Positions 24,021 through 31,115 of a stretch of DNA of 44,275 nt are shown here, piece after piece. The notes below the pieces were generated by a model, which had not been told where the DNA came from, did not search any database, and saw only the letters and a list, made by a program, of their open reading frames with translations. This stretch comes from DASWHR01 sp036398095 (lineage in GTDB: Bacteria; Actinomycetota; AC-67): the NCBI GenBank assembly GCA_036398095.1, contig DASWHR010000043.1:1-44275 (forward strand), in the 5' to 3' direction. Position 1 is the first letter of the stretch, and every line of letters begins with the position of its first letter. The position numbers and the translations under genes were made by a program.

Positions 24021-24650
24021 GTGGAACCCGACGGCTCGCTCGAGCGCTCGCTGTCGCTGGCCGGCTTCCGGCTGATCGCCGGCGTGGACGAGGTCGGCCG
24101 CGGCGCGCTGGCCGGTCCACTCTATGCCTGCGCCGTTATTCTTCCCATCGAGATGGACGTGGACGGGATCAAAGACTCGAAGGCGCTCACGCCGAAGGCG
24201 CGCGAGCGGATCTCGGCCGAGATCCGCTCGCATGCGCTTGCGATCTCGATGGTCCGGGTCTTGCCGGGGTCGATCGACCGGCGCGGCTTGCAGCCGTCGA
24301 ACATGTGGGCGCTGCGCCAAGCGATCGTGCGGCTGGCCCCATCGCCGGACTACGTCCTGTCCGACGGTTTCCGGCCGAGGCGGCTGCCGATGCCGGCGCT
24401 GTCGATCAAGAAGGGGGACGCGGTCGCGCGAACGGTTGCGGCCGCATCCGTGCTGGCGAAGGTGGCGCGCGACGCGGCGATGCGCCGGATGGCGCGCCGC
24501 TATCCCGGCTACGGGTTCGAACGCAACGTCGGCTACGGAACGGCCGAGCATTTGGAGGCGCTCCGGCGGCTCGGCCCCTCACCGGTGCACCGGCGCTCAT
24601 TCGCCGGCGTCGCCGACCCGAACCAGTCATCGCAGGAGATAGCCATATGA
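24021..24650 (+). CDS. rnhB: Ribonuclease HII
   Basis: The 209-aa product removes ribonucleotides from RNA-DNA hybrids. GVDEVGRGALAGP (21-33) gives the metal-binding Asp23 and Glu24, DSKALTPKARE the third conserved box, and VLSDGF the next acidic residue; KGDAVARTVAAASVLAKVARD and YPGYGFERNVGYGT are typical. The GTG at 24021 is preferred over a far-upstream ATG at 23955 because it gives the usual length and sits on the predicted transcript start. The TGA overlaps the next ATG. Confidence 0.93.
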   Translation: MEPDGSLERSLSLAGFRLIAGVDEVGRGALAGPLYACAVILPIEMDVDGIKDSKALTPKARERISAEIRSHALAISMVRVLPGSIDRRGLQPSNMWALRQAIVRLAPSPDYVLSDGFRPRRLPMPALSIKKGDAVARTVAAASVLAKVARDAAMRRMARRYPGYGFERNVGYGTAEHLEALRRLGPSPVHRRSFAGVADPNQSSQEIAI

Positions 24651-24961
24651 GTCTTGACGACCTCGAGAAGTACGAAGCCGATCTGGAACTGGCGCTGTAT
24701 CGCGAGTATCGGGACGTGCTGGGCATGTTCAACTACGTCGTCGAAACCGAGCGGCGCTTCTATCTGGCGAACAAGGTCGTGGTCACGCCCAAGCTCAACG
24801 GGACCGACACGTACTTCGAGGTCGTCTTGACCGACGCGTGGGTATGGGACATCTACCGGCCGGCGCGCTTCGTCGCCAACGTTCGCGTGATCTCCTACGA
24901 GGACATCAACGTCGAAGAGCTGCGCAAGGACATCCCCGACACCCCCGAAGGGCTTGGGTAG
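24647..24961 (+). CDS. DUF2469 protein
   Basis: The 104-aa product MSLDDLEKYEADLELALYREYRDV... is the DUF2469 family, found next to rnhB in Actinobacteria (Rv2901c in M. tuberculosis) and a good lineage marker. It has a Glu/Leu/Tyr-rich helical start and a VTPKLNGTDTYFEVVL-TDAWVWDIYRPARFV core. Function unknown. The ATG overlaps the rnhB stop (ATGA) behind a CAGGAGA Shine-Dalgarno, and the TAG overlaps the next GTG by one base, so three genes are translationally linked. Confidence 0.93.
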   Translation: MSLDDLEKYEADLELALYREYRDVLGMFNYVVETERRFYLANKVVVTPKLNGTDTYFEVVLTDAWVWDIYRPARFVANVRVISYEDINVEELRKDIPDTPEGLG

Positions 24962-25071
24962 TGGGCTACAACCCGCTTCGCAAGTATCGCGGCGGCAAGA
25001 CGGCCGAGGTCGCCATCTTGATCGTCTTCAGCGCCGTCGTGATCGCGCTGATCGTGTGGGCGATGCGCTGA
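24961..25071 (+). CDS. 36-aa single-pass membrane protein
   Basis: From GTG 24961, which shares a base with the DUF2469 stop, the product is MGYNPLRKYRGGKT followed by a 20-residue transmembrane helix (AEVAILIVFSAVVIALIVWA) and a basic end. The charged, tyrosine-containing N-terminus would face the cytoplasm. The tight overlap with DUF2469 and the well-formed topology support a real gene despite its size. Function unknown; a role linked to DUF2469 or RNase HII is only suggested by position. Confidence 0.65.
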   Translation: MGYNPLRKYRGGKTAEVAILIVFSAVVIALIVWAMR

Positions 25072-25123
25072 TCGCGCCGCTTCGCTCGCTCTTCCCGGAC
25101 GGGACTTGGTCCGAGCGGCGCCG

Positions 25124-25129
25124 TAGCGT
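25124..25129 (+). promoter_or_regulatory. -10 box TAGCGT for yraN
   Basis: The hexamer ends 6 nt before the ATG at 25136, so the predicted transcript starts on the A of the ATG. No Shine-Dalgarno. Confidence 0.45.
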
Positions 25130-25135
25130 CGCCGC

Positions 25136-25504
25136 ATGCACTGCAACGATCGAAACGCGCTCGGCCGCGCCGGCGAAGATGCCGCCGCTTCGTACCTGAC
25201 GTCTGCCGGCTGGAGGATCCTCGCTCGCAACGTCCGCCGGCGCGAAGGCGAAGTCGACATCGTCGCGCGCCGCGACGACACGCTCGCCTTCGTCGAGGTC
25301 AAGACGCGCCGCTCGACCGCCTTCGGCACGCCGGGCGAAGCGGTCACAATACGCAAGCAGCGACGGATTCGGATGCTGGCGGCCTCGCTGCTGGCCGAAG
25401 GCATCGGCCGCGCCCCGCTGATCCGCTTCGACGTGATCGAAGCGCGTCCGTGCCGCTGCGCGCCCGGCTGCTTCACCGTCAACCACATCCAGGACGCATT
25501 TTGA
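25136..25504 (+). CDS. yraN: YraN family endonuclease-like protein (UPF0102)
   Basis: The 122-aa product has the restriction-endonuclease-like core of UPF0102: GRAGEDAAASYL, then GEVDIVARRDD and FVEVKTRRS, which supply the acidic and Lys residues of a PD-(D/E)xK site. Its activity is not well established. It forms a unit with yifB and dprA, the usual actinobacterial trio linked with DNA uptake and processing. Its TGA overlaps the yifB TTG start. Confidence 0.92.
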   Translation: MHCNDRNALGRAGEDAAASYLTSAGWRILARNVRRREGEVDIVARRDDTLAFVEVKTRRSTAFGTPGEAVTIRKQRRIRMLAASLLAEGIGRAPLIRFDVIEARPCRCAPGCFTVNHIQDAF

Positions 25505-27015
25505 GTTTCGCCCGCGCGTCCTCGGTTGCGGTGGTCGGCATGGACGGCCATCCCGTCGATGTCGAAGTCCAGGTCGTGCAAGGGTTGCCCGCGTTCACCG
25601 TCGTCGGCCTGCCCGATGCCGCGATTCAAGAGTCGCGCGAGCGTGTGCGCGCCGCCGTCGAATCGAGCGGCGAAACATGGCCGAAGCAACGGCTGACGGT
25701 GAACTTGTCGCCGGCGCATCTTCCGAAGCAGGGCAGCGGATTCGATCTGGCCATCGCGCTTGCCGTGCTGGCCGCGTGCAGCCGGATCTCGCAGCAGCGC
25801 CTGGACGAGATCTGCGCGATCGGCGAGTTGTCGCTCGACGGTAAGGTCCGGCGTATCCGCGGCGTGCTCGCGGCGGTCGCAGCCTGCGCGGCGCGCGGCG
25901 TGCGCCGGGTGCTGGTGCCCAGCGGCAATGCGGCCGAGGCGGCGCTGATCGACGGCGTCGAGGTCATTCCACTGACGGCGCTGGCCGAGGCCGTCCGGCT
26001 TCTGCGCGGCGAATGCCTGATCGACGCCGCCGTCCCACCGCCCGCGGGGGCGCCGCCCGACCACGACGTGGACCTGGCCGACGTCCGCGGACAGTCGAAC
26101 GCGAAACGCGCGCTGATGATCGCGGCCGCCGGCGGGCACAACATGATCATGACCGGCCTGCCGGGCGGGGGAAAGACGATGCTGGCGCGCCGGATGCCCA
26201 CGATCCTGCCGCCGCTGGATCACGACGAGGCGATGATCGTCACGCGCCTCTACTCGGTTGCCGGACAGTTGCCGCCCGAGGCCGGCATGATCCGGCAGCG
26301 ACCGTTTCGCGCGCCGCACCACTCGATCTCCACGGCCGGGCTCGTCGGCGGCGGCAGCGGCATCCCGATGCCGGGCGAGGTCAGCCTGGCGCATCGGGGT
26401 GTGCTGTTTTTGGACGAGGCATCCGAGTTCCGGCGCGATGCGCTCCAGGCGCTACGGCAACCGATCGAGGACGGTTTCGTGACCTTGTCGCGCGCGCGAT
26501 TCACCGTCGGCTACCCGTCGCGCTTTCAGTTGGTGCTCGCGGCGAATCCGTGTCCGTGCGGCCATACCGGCGATCCGCTCAAGGTCTGCGAGTGCGCGCC
26601 CGGCCGGATCGTCGCCTACAAGGAACGCCTTTCCGGCCCGCTGATCGACCGCGTCGATCTGGGCGTCAACGTCGAGCGCGTCAAGCGCTCACAGATCTTC
26701 GCCGATCCGGGAACCGAGACGTCGACGGCCATCCGCGCGTCCGTCGTCGCTGCGCGAGAACGACAGCGCGGGCGACTGGCCGCGTCGGGGATCACGACGA
26801 ACGCCGAGATCCCGCCGGGCGGCATCGAACGGACCTGCGCGGTCACCAAAGCGGCGCTGGCGGCCCTTGAGGACGTCGTGGCCACCTACGCGCATTCGAT
26901 GCGCGGCACCCACCGGCTCATCCGGGTGGCTCGCACGATCGCCGATCTCGAGGGCTCGGATCGCGTGCACGAGGGCCACGTCGCCGAGGCGGCCGGCTTT
27001 CGCGTCCGACTGTGA
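25501..27015 (+). CDS. yifB: YifB/ComM family Mg-chelatase-like AAA ATPase
   Basis: The 504-aa product belongs to the ComM/YifB group; ComM is a hexameric helicase that promotes branch migration during natural transformation. The N-terminal Lon-protease-like fold (VVGLPDAAIQESRERVRAA, LSPAHLPKQGSGFDLAIAL) is followed by a ChlI-type AAA domain with Walker A GLPGGGKTMLARRMP near 219 and FLDEASEFRRD as Walker B. A cysteine cluster (NPCPCGHTGDPLKVCEC) and a C-terminal Mg-chelatase helical part complete it. The start is TTG 25501, inside the yraN stop (TTGA): it gives MSFARASSVAVVGMDG, typical for the family. Confidence 0.93.
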   Translation: MSFARASSVAVVGMDGHPVDVEVQVVQGLPAFTVVGLPDAAIQESRERVRAAVESSGETWPKQRLTVNLSPAHLPKQGSGFDLAIALAVLAACSRISQQRLDEICAIGELSLDGKVRRIRGVLAAVAACAARGVRRVLVPSGNAAEAALIDGVEVIPLTALAEAVRLLRGECLIDAAVPPPAGAPPDHDVDLADVRGQSNAKRALMIAAAGGHNMIMTGLPGGGKTMLARRMPTILPPLDHDEAMIVTRLYSVAGQLPPEAGMIRQRPFRAPHHSISTAGLVGGGSGIPMPGEVSLAHRGVLFLDEASEFRRDALQALRQPIEDGFVTLSRARFTVGYPSRFQLVLAANPCPCGHTGDPLKVCECAPGRIVAYKERLSGPLIDRVDLGVNVERVKRSQIFADPGTETSTAIRASVVAARERQRGRLAASGITTNAEIPPGGIERTCAVTKAALAALEDVVATYAHSMRGTHRLIRVARTIADLEGSDRVHEGHVAEAAGFRVRL

Positions 27016-27956
27016 TGCGCAGGACGCCTCGCTACCGCCCCGCCGACGGGTTCTTCCACCGCGGTCCGCACTCGTCGTTGCAGGCGAAGGTGTCGGTGCG
27101 CGAAATCGGCTTCGACGATGACGAGTTTCCCGGCGGCGTGCGCACGATGGAGCGTCCACCCCGGCGGCTCTGGGTGGTGGGACGCGACCTGCGGGGGTTC
27201 GGCTCGATGGTCACGATCATCGGGGCGCGCCGTGCTACGCAGTACGGGTTGAGCGTCGCACATCGACTGGCCGGCGATCTGGCCGTGGGCGGCGTGTGCG
27301 TCGTGAGCGGAATGGCGCGCGGCTGTGATGCCGCGGCGCACGACGGCGCGCTGGAAGGCGGCGGCGCGACCATCGCGGTGCTGGGCTCGGGTGCCGACGT
27401 GTGCTATCCGGCGGGCAGCCGAACGCTCTACGCCGAGATCGCGGCCAAGGGAGCGATCGTGTCGGCGCATCCGCCCGGCTACGTTCCCCACAAGCACGAC
27501 TTCGTGCATCGCAACGACATCATGGTCGCGATGTCGGTCGCGGTCGTCGTCGTGCAGGGCGACAAACACAGCGCCGCCGTCGAAACCGGCGGGCGCGCCG
27601 CCGGCCGCGGGACGGGGAATGTCTTTGCGGTTCCCGGCTCGATCGAATGGCCTCAAAGTGAGGGGGTCCATGGGCTGCTCAAGAGTGGGGCGAACGTGTG
27701 CACGCTGGCGTCCGACATCGCCGATGTGCTCCAGGGCGCGATCTGCTGGAATCCGCCCGAGGTGGCACCCGTTCCGGCGCATCTGCCCGATGCCCAGCAG
27801 CGCATCCTGAACGTGTTGTCGCGGGGGGCCGCCGGCCGCGAGCAGATCATCACCGAATCGGGTCTTGCCGCGGCCGAGGCATCCATGAGCATCACCCGCT
27901 TGGAACTGCAGGGCTACGTGGTCGAAGAAGGATTCTTGCTTCGCCGAATGCGCTGA
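27012..27956 (+). CDS. dprA: DNA-processing protein DprA (Smf)
   Basis: The 314-aa product loads RecA on incoming single-stranded DNA. The Rossmann-like core shows IIGARRATQYG, VVSGMARGCDAAAHDGAL and GSGADVCYPAGSRTLY; a winged-helix domain (LSRGAAGREQIITESGLAAAEASMSITRLELQGYV) ends it. The usual FPxRNRIIAG segment reads FVHRNDIMVAMS here, a visible deviation. The N-terminal SAM domain of longer members is missing. Start may be GTG 27012 or ATG 27015; both overlap the yifB stop. Confidence 0.92.
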   Translation: MMRRTPRYRPADGFFHRGPHSSLQAKVSVREIGFDDDEFPGGVRTMERPPRRLWVVGRDLRGFGSMVTIIGARRATQYGLSVAHRLAGDLAVGGVCVVSGMARGCDAAAHDGALEGGGATIAVLGSGADVCYPAGSRTLYAEIAAKGAIVSAHPPGYVPHKHDFVHRNDIMVAMSVAVVVVQGDKHSAAVETGGRAAGRGTGNVFAVPGSIEWPQSEGVHGLLKSGANVCTLASDIADVLQGAICWNPPEVAPVPAHLPDAQQRILNVLSRGAAGREQIITESGLAAAEASMSITRLELQGYVVEEGFLLRRMR

Positions 27957-27962
27957 CCCATC

Positions 27963-27987
27963 GCGCGCTTGCTCCCTGGAAGCGCGC
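27963..27987 (+). terminator. Perfect 8-bp hairpin behind dprA
   Basis: GCGCGCTT and AAGCGCGC pair around a 9-nt loop, 6 nt after the dprA stop. No U-run follows; such hairpins are common transcript ends in high-GC Actinobacteria. Confidence 0.6.
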
Positions 27988-28055
27988 ACCATACCATCGG
28001 GCTTGGATTGATATGGTCGGACGCCCCGGATTCGGGGACGAGAGGGGGAAGCTGG

Positions 28056-28511
28056 ATGCGCAAACGCGGATTCATCGCCGCGATCGGGCTGGCCGCGCTT
28101 TTGGTGCTCGCGGTTGCGCCCGGAACGGCATCGGCGATTCACGAGTTCGGCATTGTCACCGTCGAACAGCCGCCGTCGACGCCGCTCGTGGAAGGTGTGT
28201 GGGTACCGCTGGGCGGCGGGTTCGGCGATGTCGCGATCGAGCGGGCGCCGTCGACGCCGCTTGCGGAAGGCGTGTGGGTGCCGCTGGGCGGCGGACTCGG
28301 GGATGTCGCGATCGTGACGCTGATCGTTCCGGGCTCGCAAGAGATTCCCGCGACGACGCCTTCGAAGCCGGCCGGTCCGGCCAACAGTTGCTACCAGGGA
28401 GCCTGCGCCGACCAGACGCTGGCCGGGGCAGTGCCGGATCTGAATGAGATGTTCGGCGGCGGCGCTCACTCCTACGGTCCGCAGCAGGCGCTGCGCCTCG
28501 GCGGCATGTAA
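28056..28511 (+). CDS. Secreted 151-aa protein with two 25-residue repeats
   Basis: A signal peptide (1-27, MRKRGFIAAIGLAALLVLAV, ending TASA) is followed by two tandem 25-residue units at 37-61 and 62-86. Each reads PSTPL-x-EGVWVPLGGG-x-GDVAI. The remainder is Pro/Ala/Gly-rich, with one cysteine pair (SCYQGAC) and a Gly-rich end. GAGGGGGAAG is a Shine-Dalgarno of the same G-run type as before the secreted genes at the left edge. Both sides of the gene carry perfect GC hairpins. It interrupts the dprA-xer order. No family was recognised; longer in-frame starts upstream lack a signal peptide. Confidence 0.75.
   Translation: MRKRGFIAAIGLAALLVLAVAPGTASAIHEFGIVTVEQPPSTPLVEGVWVPLGGGFGDVAIERAPSTPLAEGVWVPLGGGLGDVAIVTLIVPGSQEIPATTPSKPAGPANSCYQGACADQTLAGAVPDLNEMFGGGAHSYGPQQALRLGGM
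28164..28313 (+). repeat. Tandem 75-bp repeat, two copies, inside the secreted protein gene
   Basis: Copies 28164-28238 and 28239-28313 differ at a limited number of positions, several of them third codon bases (for example GGT/GGC, GTA/GTG). This shows duplication followed by selection on the protein. Confidence 0.8.
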
Positions 28512-28542
28512 GCAATCAATCCCACTCAAATGCTCGGCAAGC

Positions 28543-28569
28543 GGAGCCCGGCCACGCGCCGGGCTCCGG
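28543..28569 (+). terminator. Perfect 10-bp hairpin behind the secreted repeat protein
   Basis: CGGAGCCCGG pairs with CCGGGCTCCG around a 7-nt loop, 31 nt past the stop. There is no U-run. It separates the secreted gene from the xer-whiG operon. Confidence 0.6.
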
Positions 28570-28627
28570 CGCGTTCCGGGTGAGGTTCGTTGACCGTCCC
28601 GACCGCGGCGGCGATAGTGCAGGAGGA

Positions 28628-29647
28628 ATGGGTGCGGCATGGGAGCCTCAGGCGCGGGACGCGTTCGATGCGTTCCTGCGTCACTCCGCCCTCGAACGAA
28701 ATCTCTCGCCGCACACCGTCGCGGCGATGCGTGCCGATCTGGAGCAGTTCGCCGGCTTCTGCCGTCACACCGGCGGTCCGCGGACCAGCGGTCCGCTCGG
28801 CGCCCAGCCACGGCATCTGCAACGGTTCCTCGCGACGCTGAGTGAAGACATCGGCGCCGACGAACTCGAAGTCGTGCGCGCCTGGCGTTCCCGTCGGGAG
28901 CGGTACGCCCGCGCGAGCCTCGCCCGCAAAGCTTCGACGCTGCGCGCCTTCTACGGCTTCATCCAGCGGCGCGGGCTCCGGCAGGACAACCCGGGTGTGC
29001 TTCTGGTGTCTCCGAAGAAGCATCAACGCTTGCCGAAAGTCCTTCGCCGGCCGCAGGTGGAGATGCTCGTCGAGCTTCCCCCGGCCGACGACCCGATCGG
29101 CGCTCGCGACCATGCGATCCTCGAGATGCTCTACGGCGCCGGGTTGCGGGTCGGAGAGCTCTGCTCGCTCGATACCGGCAGCGTTGACGTTCGTCGTCGC
29201 CGGGTTCGCGTGCTCGGCAAGGGATCGAAAGAGCGAATCGTCCCGTTCGGGGATCCGGCCGCCGCGGCGCTGGCCGCCTACCTTTCCGGTGCCCGTCCGG
29301 CGCTTTGGCGCGACGGCGTGTCGGGCGATGCGCTGCTTCTGAACCGCAGGGGACGAAGAATCGGCGTCCGAGACGTTCGTACGCTCGTGACCCAGTATGC
29401 TGCTGAAGCGGCCCCTGGGTCCCGTCCCTCACCGCATACGCTGCGACACAGTTACGCGACGCATCTGCTCGAAGGAGGCGCCGACCTGAGATCCGTGCAG
29501 GAGCTACTGGGGCATTCGGATCTGCGGACCACGCAGATCTACACTCACGTGTCCCGCGAACGGCTCCGTCGCGTCTACGAGCAGTCTCACCCTCGATCGG
29601 GGGCGTCGGGAAGCCGGCCCGGCGCCGGGCCGGGGAGCGGTGCGTGA
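28628..29647 (+). CDS. xerC: Tyrosine site-specific recombinase, XerC/XerD type
   Basis: The 339-aa recombinase resolves chromosome dimers at dif. The N-terminal SAM-like domain (about 10-115) shows ALERNLSPHTVAAMRADL. The catalytic set is complete: Arg174 (AGLRVGEL), Lys198 (LGKGSKERI), His270-x-x-Arg273 (PHTLRHSYATHLL), His296 (LGHSDLRTT) and nucleophile Tyr305 (IYTHVS). The end is Gly/Pro/Ser-rich. The ATG at 28628 is 10 nt behind a GATAGT -10-like box (28612-28617); a GTG at 28580 would add 16 residues. XerC versus XerD cannot be told from this gene alone. The TGA overlaps the sigma factor GTG. Confidence 0.9.
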   Translation: MGAAWEPQARDAFDAFLRHSALERNLSPHTVAAMRADLEQFAGFCRHTGGPRTSGPLGAQPRHLQRFLATLSEDIGADELEVVRAWRSRRERYARASLARKASTLRAFYGFIQRRGLRQDNPGVLLVSPKKHQRLPKVLRRPQVEMLVELPPADDPIGARDHAILEMLYGAGLRVGELCSLDTGSVDVRRRRVRVLGKGSKERIVPFGDPAAAALAAYLSGARPALWRDGVSGDALLLNRRGRRIGVRDVRTLVTQYAAEAAPGSRPSPHTLRHSYATHLLEGGADLRSVQELLGHSDLRTTQIYTHVSRERLRRVYEQSHPRSGASGSRPGAGPGSGA

Positions 29648-30450
29648 CGGCACAGCCGCGACAGAAGGCCGCCACCGATCCCGAAGCGGCCTCGGCCGTC
29701 CAGGATCTATGGGATCGCTTCAAGGCATCGGCCGATGAGGGTGCCCGCGAACGGTTGATCATTCACTACTCGCCGCTGGTGAAGTACGTCGCCGGCCGCG
29801 TATCCGTCGGCTTGCCGAACACGATCGAGCAGGCCGACCTGACCAGCTACGGAATCTTCGGTCTCATCGACGCGATCGAGAAATTCGATCCGACACGCAA
29901 CATCAAGTTCGAGACGTACGCGATCAACCGCATTCGCGGCGCGATCATCGATGAGCTTCGCGCCGTCGACTGGATTCCGCGCAGCGTGCGCTCCAAGGCG
30001 CGCGAGGTCGAACGCGCGCTCGCCGAGCTTCAGAGCGACTTGCACCGTCCGCCGACCGACGGCGAGCTCGCGGAAAAGCTCGGGCTCTCGGTCGACGATC
30101 TGCAACAGAGCCTCAACCGCATCAACCTCGTGTCGGTGGTCGCGCTCGACGAGCTGCTCGGCGGCACCGGAGAAAAAGGCGAGTCTCTCTCGCTCGTGGA
30201 CACGCTCGAAGATCCCGGGGCCGCCGATCCCGTCGCGTCGTTCGAAAACACCGAGATGCGCCACATTCTCGCCAAGGCGGTCGAGACGCTTCCCGAACGC
30301 GAACGGCTGGTCGTGACGCTCTACTACTACGAAGGGTTGACGCTGGCCGAGATCGGCGGCGTGCTGGGGGTCACCGAATCGCGCGTGTGCCAGATGCACA
30401 CCAAGGCCGTGTTGCAGCTCCGCAATCGCATGGCCGACTCGAACGACTAG
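29644..30450 (+). CDS. whiG: FliA/WhiG-type sigma-70 factor
   Basis: The 268-aa sigma factor has region 2 (LIIHYSPLVKYVAGRV, DLTSYGIFGLIDAIEKFDP, TYAINRIRGAIIDELRAVDWIPRSVR), region 3 (PPTDGELAEKLGLSVDDLQQ) and region 4 (LPERERLVVTLYYYEGLTLAEIGGVLGVTESRVCQMHTKAV). DELR-x-x-DWIPRSVR is typical of the flagellar/WhiG group. In Streptomyces whiG occupies this same place before rpsB and controls sporulation; here it could serve motility or development, which the window does not show. GTG start is coupled to xer (GTGA). Confidence 0.88.
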   Translation: MTAQPRQKAATDPEAASAVQDLWDRFKASADEGARERLIIHYSPLVKYVAGRVSVGLPNTIEQADLTSYGIFGLIDAIEKFDPTRNIKFETYAINRIRGAIIDELRAVDWIPRSVRSKAREVERALAELQSDLHRPPTDGELAEKLGLSVDDLQQSLNRINLVSVVALDELLGGTGEKGESLSLVDTLEDPGAADPVASFENTEMRHILAKAVETLPERERLVVTLYYYEGLTLAEIGGVLGVTESRVCQMHTKAVLQLRNRMADSND

Positions 30451-30492
30451 TTCGCGACGCTCGTCGCACTTCACTTCCGTCGCTTCGAATCG

Positions 30493-30498
30493 CATGAT
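30493..30498 (+). promoter_or_regulatory. -10 box CATGAT for the M23 gene
   Basis: The hexamer, one base off TATGAT, ends 6 nt before the ATG at 30505: predicted leaderless start on that ATG. Confidence 0.35.
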
Positions 30499-30504
30499 CG
30501 GCCG

Positions 30505-31056
30505 ATGGCATTTCCGCGCGTGTTGGCGGCAGCCCTGCTGCTTCTGCCCCTTCCGGTGCCGACGGCATCGATTCCGCCCGTTCCGGTTCCGTCGCTAACC
30601 GGTTCGCCGGCTCCGGCTCCGGCAGTTGTGTACCGGCCGCCGCTGCCGGGTGCGATCATTCGCCATTTCGAGCCGCCGCCGACGCCCTATTCCGCCGGAC
30701 ACCGCGGCATCGACATCGCCGCGCCGTCCGATTCGATCGTGCGCGCGGCCGCCGCCGGGCGGGTCGCGTTCGCCGGGCCCGTCGGCGGCAGCGTTGCCGT
30801 CTCGATCGATCACCCCGACGGGATTCGAACCACCTATTCCTATCTGGCGTCCGCGTTGGTTCGCGCCGGCGGGACCGTCGCGCGAGGCGATCCGATCGCG
30901 CGGAGCGGCACCGGCCATCCCGATGAGAGCGGCGAGGCGCACGTGCACGTCGGCGCGCGACGGGGCGAAACCTACATCGACGTCGAAGCATTGATCGTGG
31001 ATTCCTTGCGACGTGATCACGCCGGGCTGGTGCGGCTCGCCCCCGACGCGGGATAG
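30505..31056 (+). CDS. Secreted M23 (LytM) family metallopeptidase
   Basis: The 183-aa product has a signal peptide (1-22), a Pro-rich linker and an M23 domain from about 60. The zinc ligands His66 and Asp70 are in GHRGIDIA, and His146/His148 in AHVHVG; so the active site looks complete. Such enzymes cut peptidoglycan cross-bridges or stems at the cell surface. A homologous M23 gene stands before rpsB in Mycobacterium and Streptomyces, so this is part of the core order. Confidence 0.88.
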   Translation: MAFPRVLAAALLLLPLPVPTASIPPVPVPSLTGSPAPAPAVVYRPPLPGAIIRHFEPPPTPYSAGHRGIDIAAPSDSIVRAAAAGRVAFAGPVGGSVAVSIDHPDGIRTTYSYLASALVRAGGTVARGDPIARSGTGHPDESGEAHVHVGARRGETYIDVEALIVDSLRRDHAGLVRLAPDAG

Positions 31057-31115
31057 GCTCGGCGGCGATACGCGGCGGCGCGCCCGGCGTCCTCGCGGCG
31101 TGCGAGGAGGCAGCC
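31057..31115 (+). promoter_or_regulatory. Gap with a perfect AGGAGG before an in-frame ACG
   Basis: AGGAGG at 31105-31110 is followed after 5 nt by ACG 31116, which is in frame with the membrane-protein gene that otherwise starts at GTG 31248. No ATG, GTG or TTG start lies in this frame between the M23 stop and 31248. Confidence 0.5.

Noticed and set aside
28164..28313. 75-bp tandem repeat as a mobile element or CRISPR
   Set aside because: It lies in frame within a secreted-protein gene, with changes mainly at silent positions, and has no spacers.
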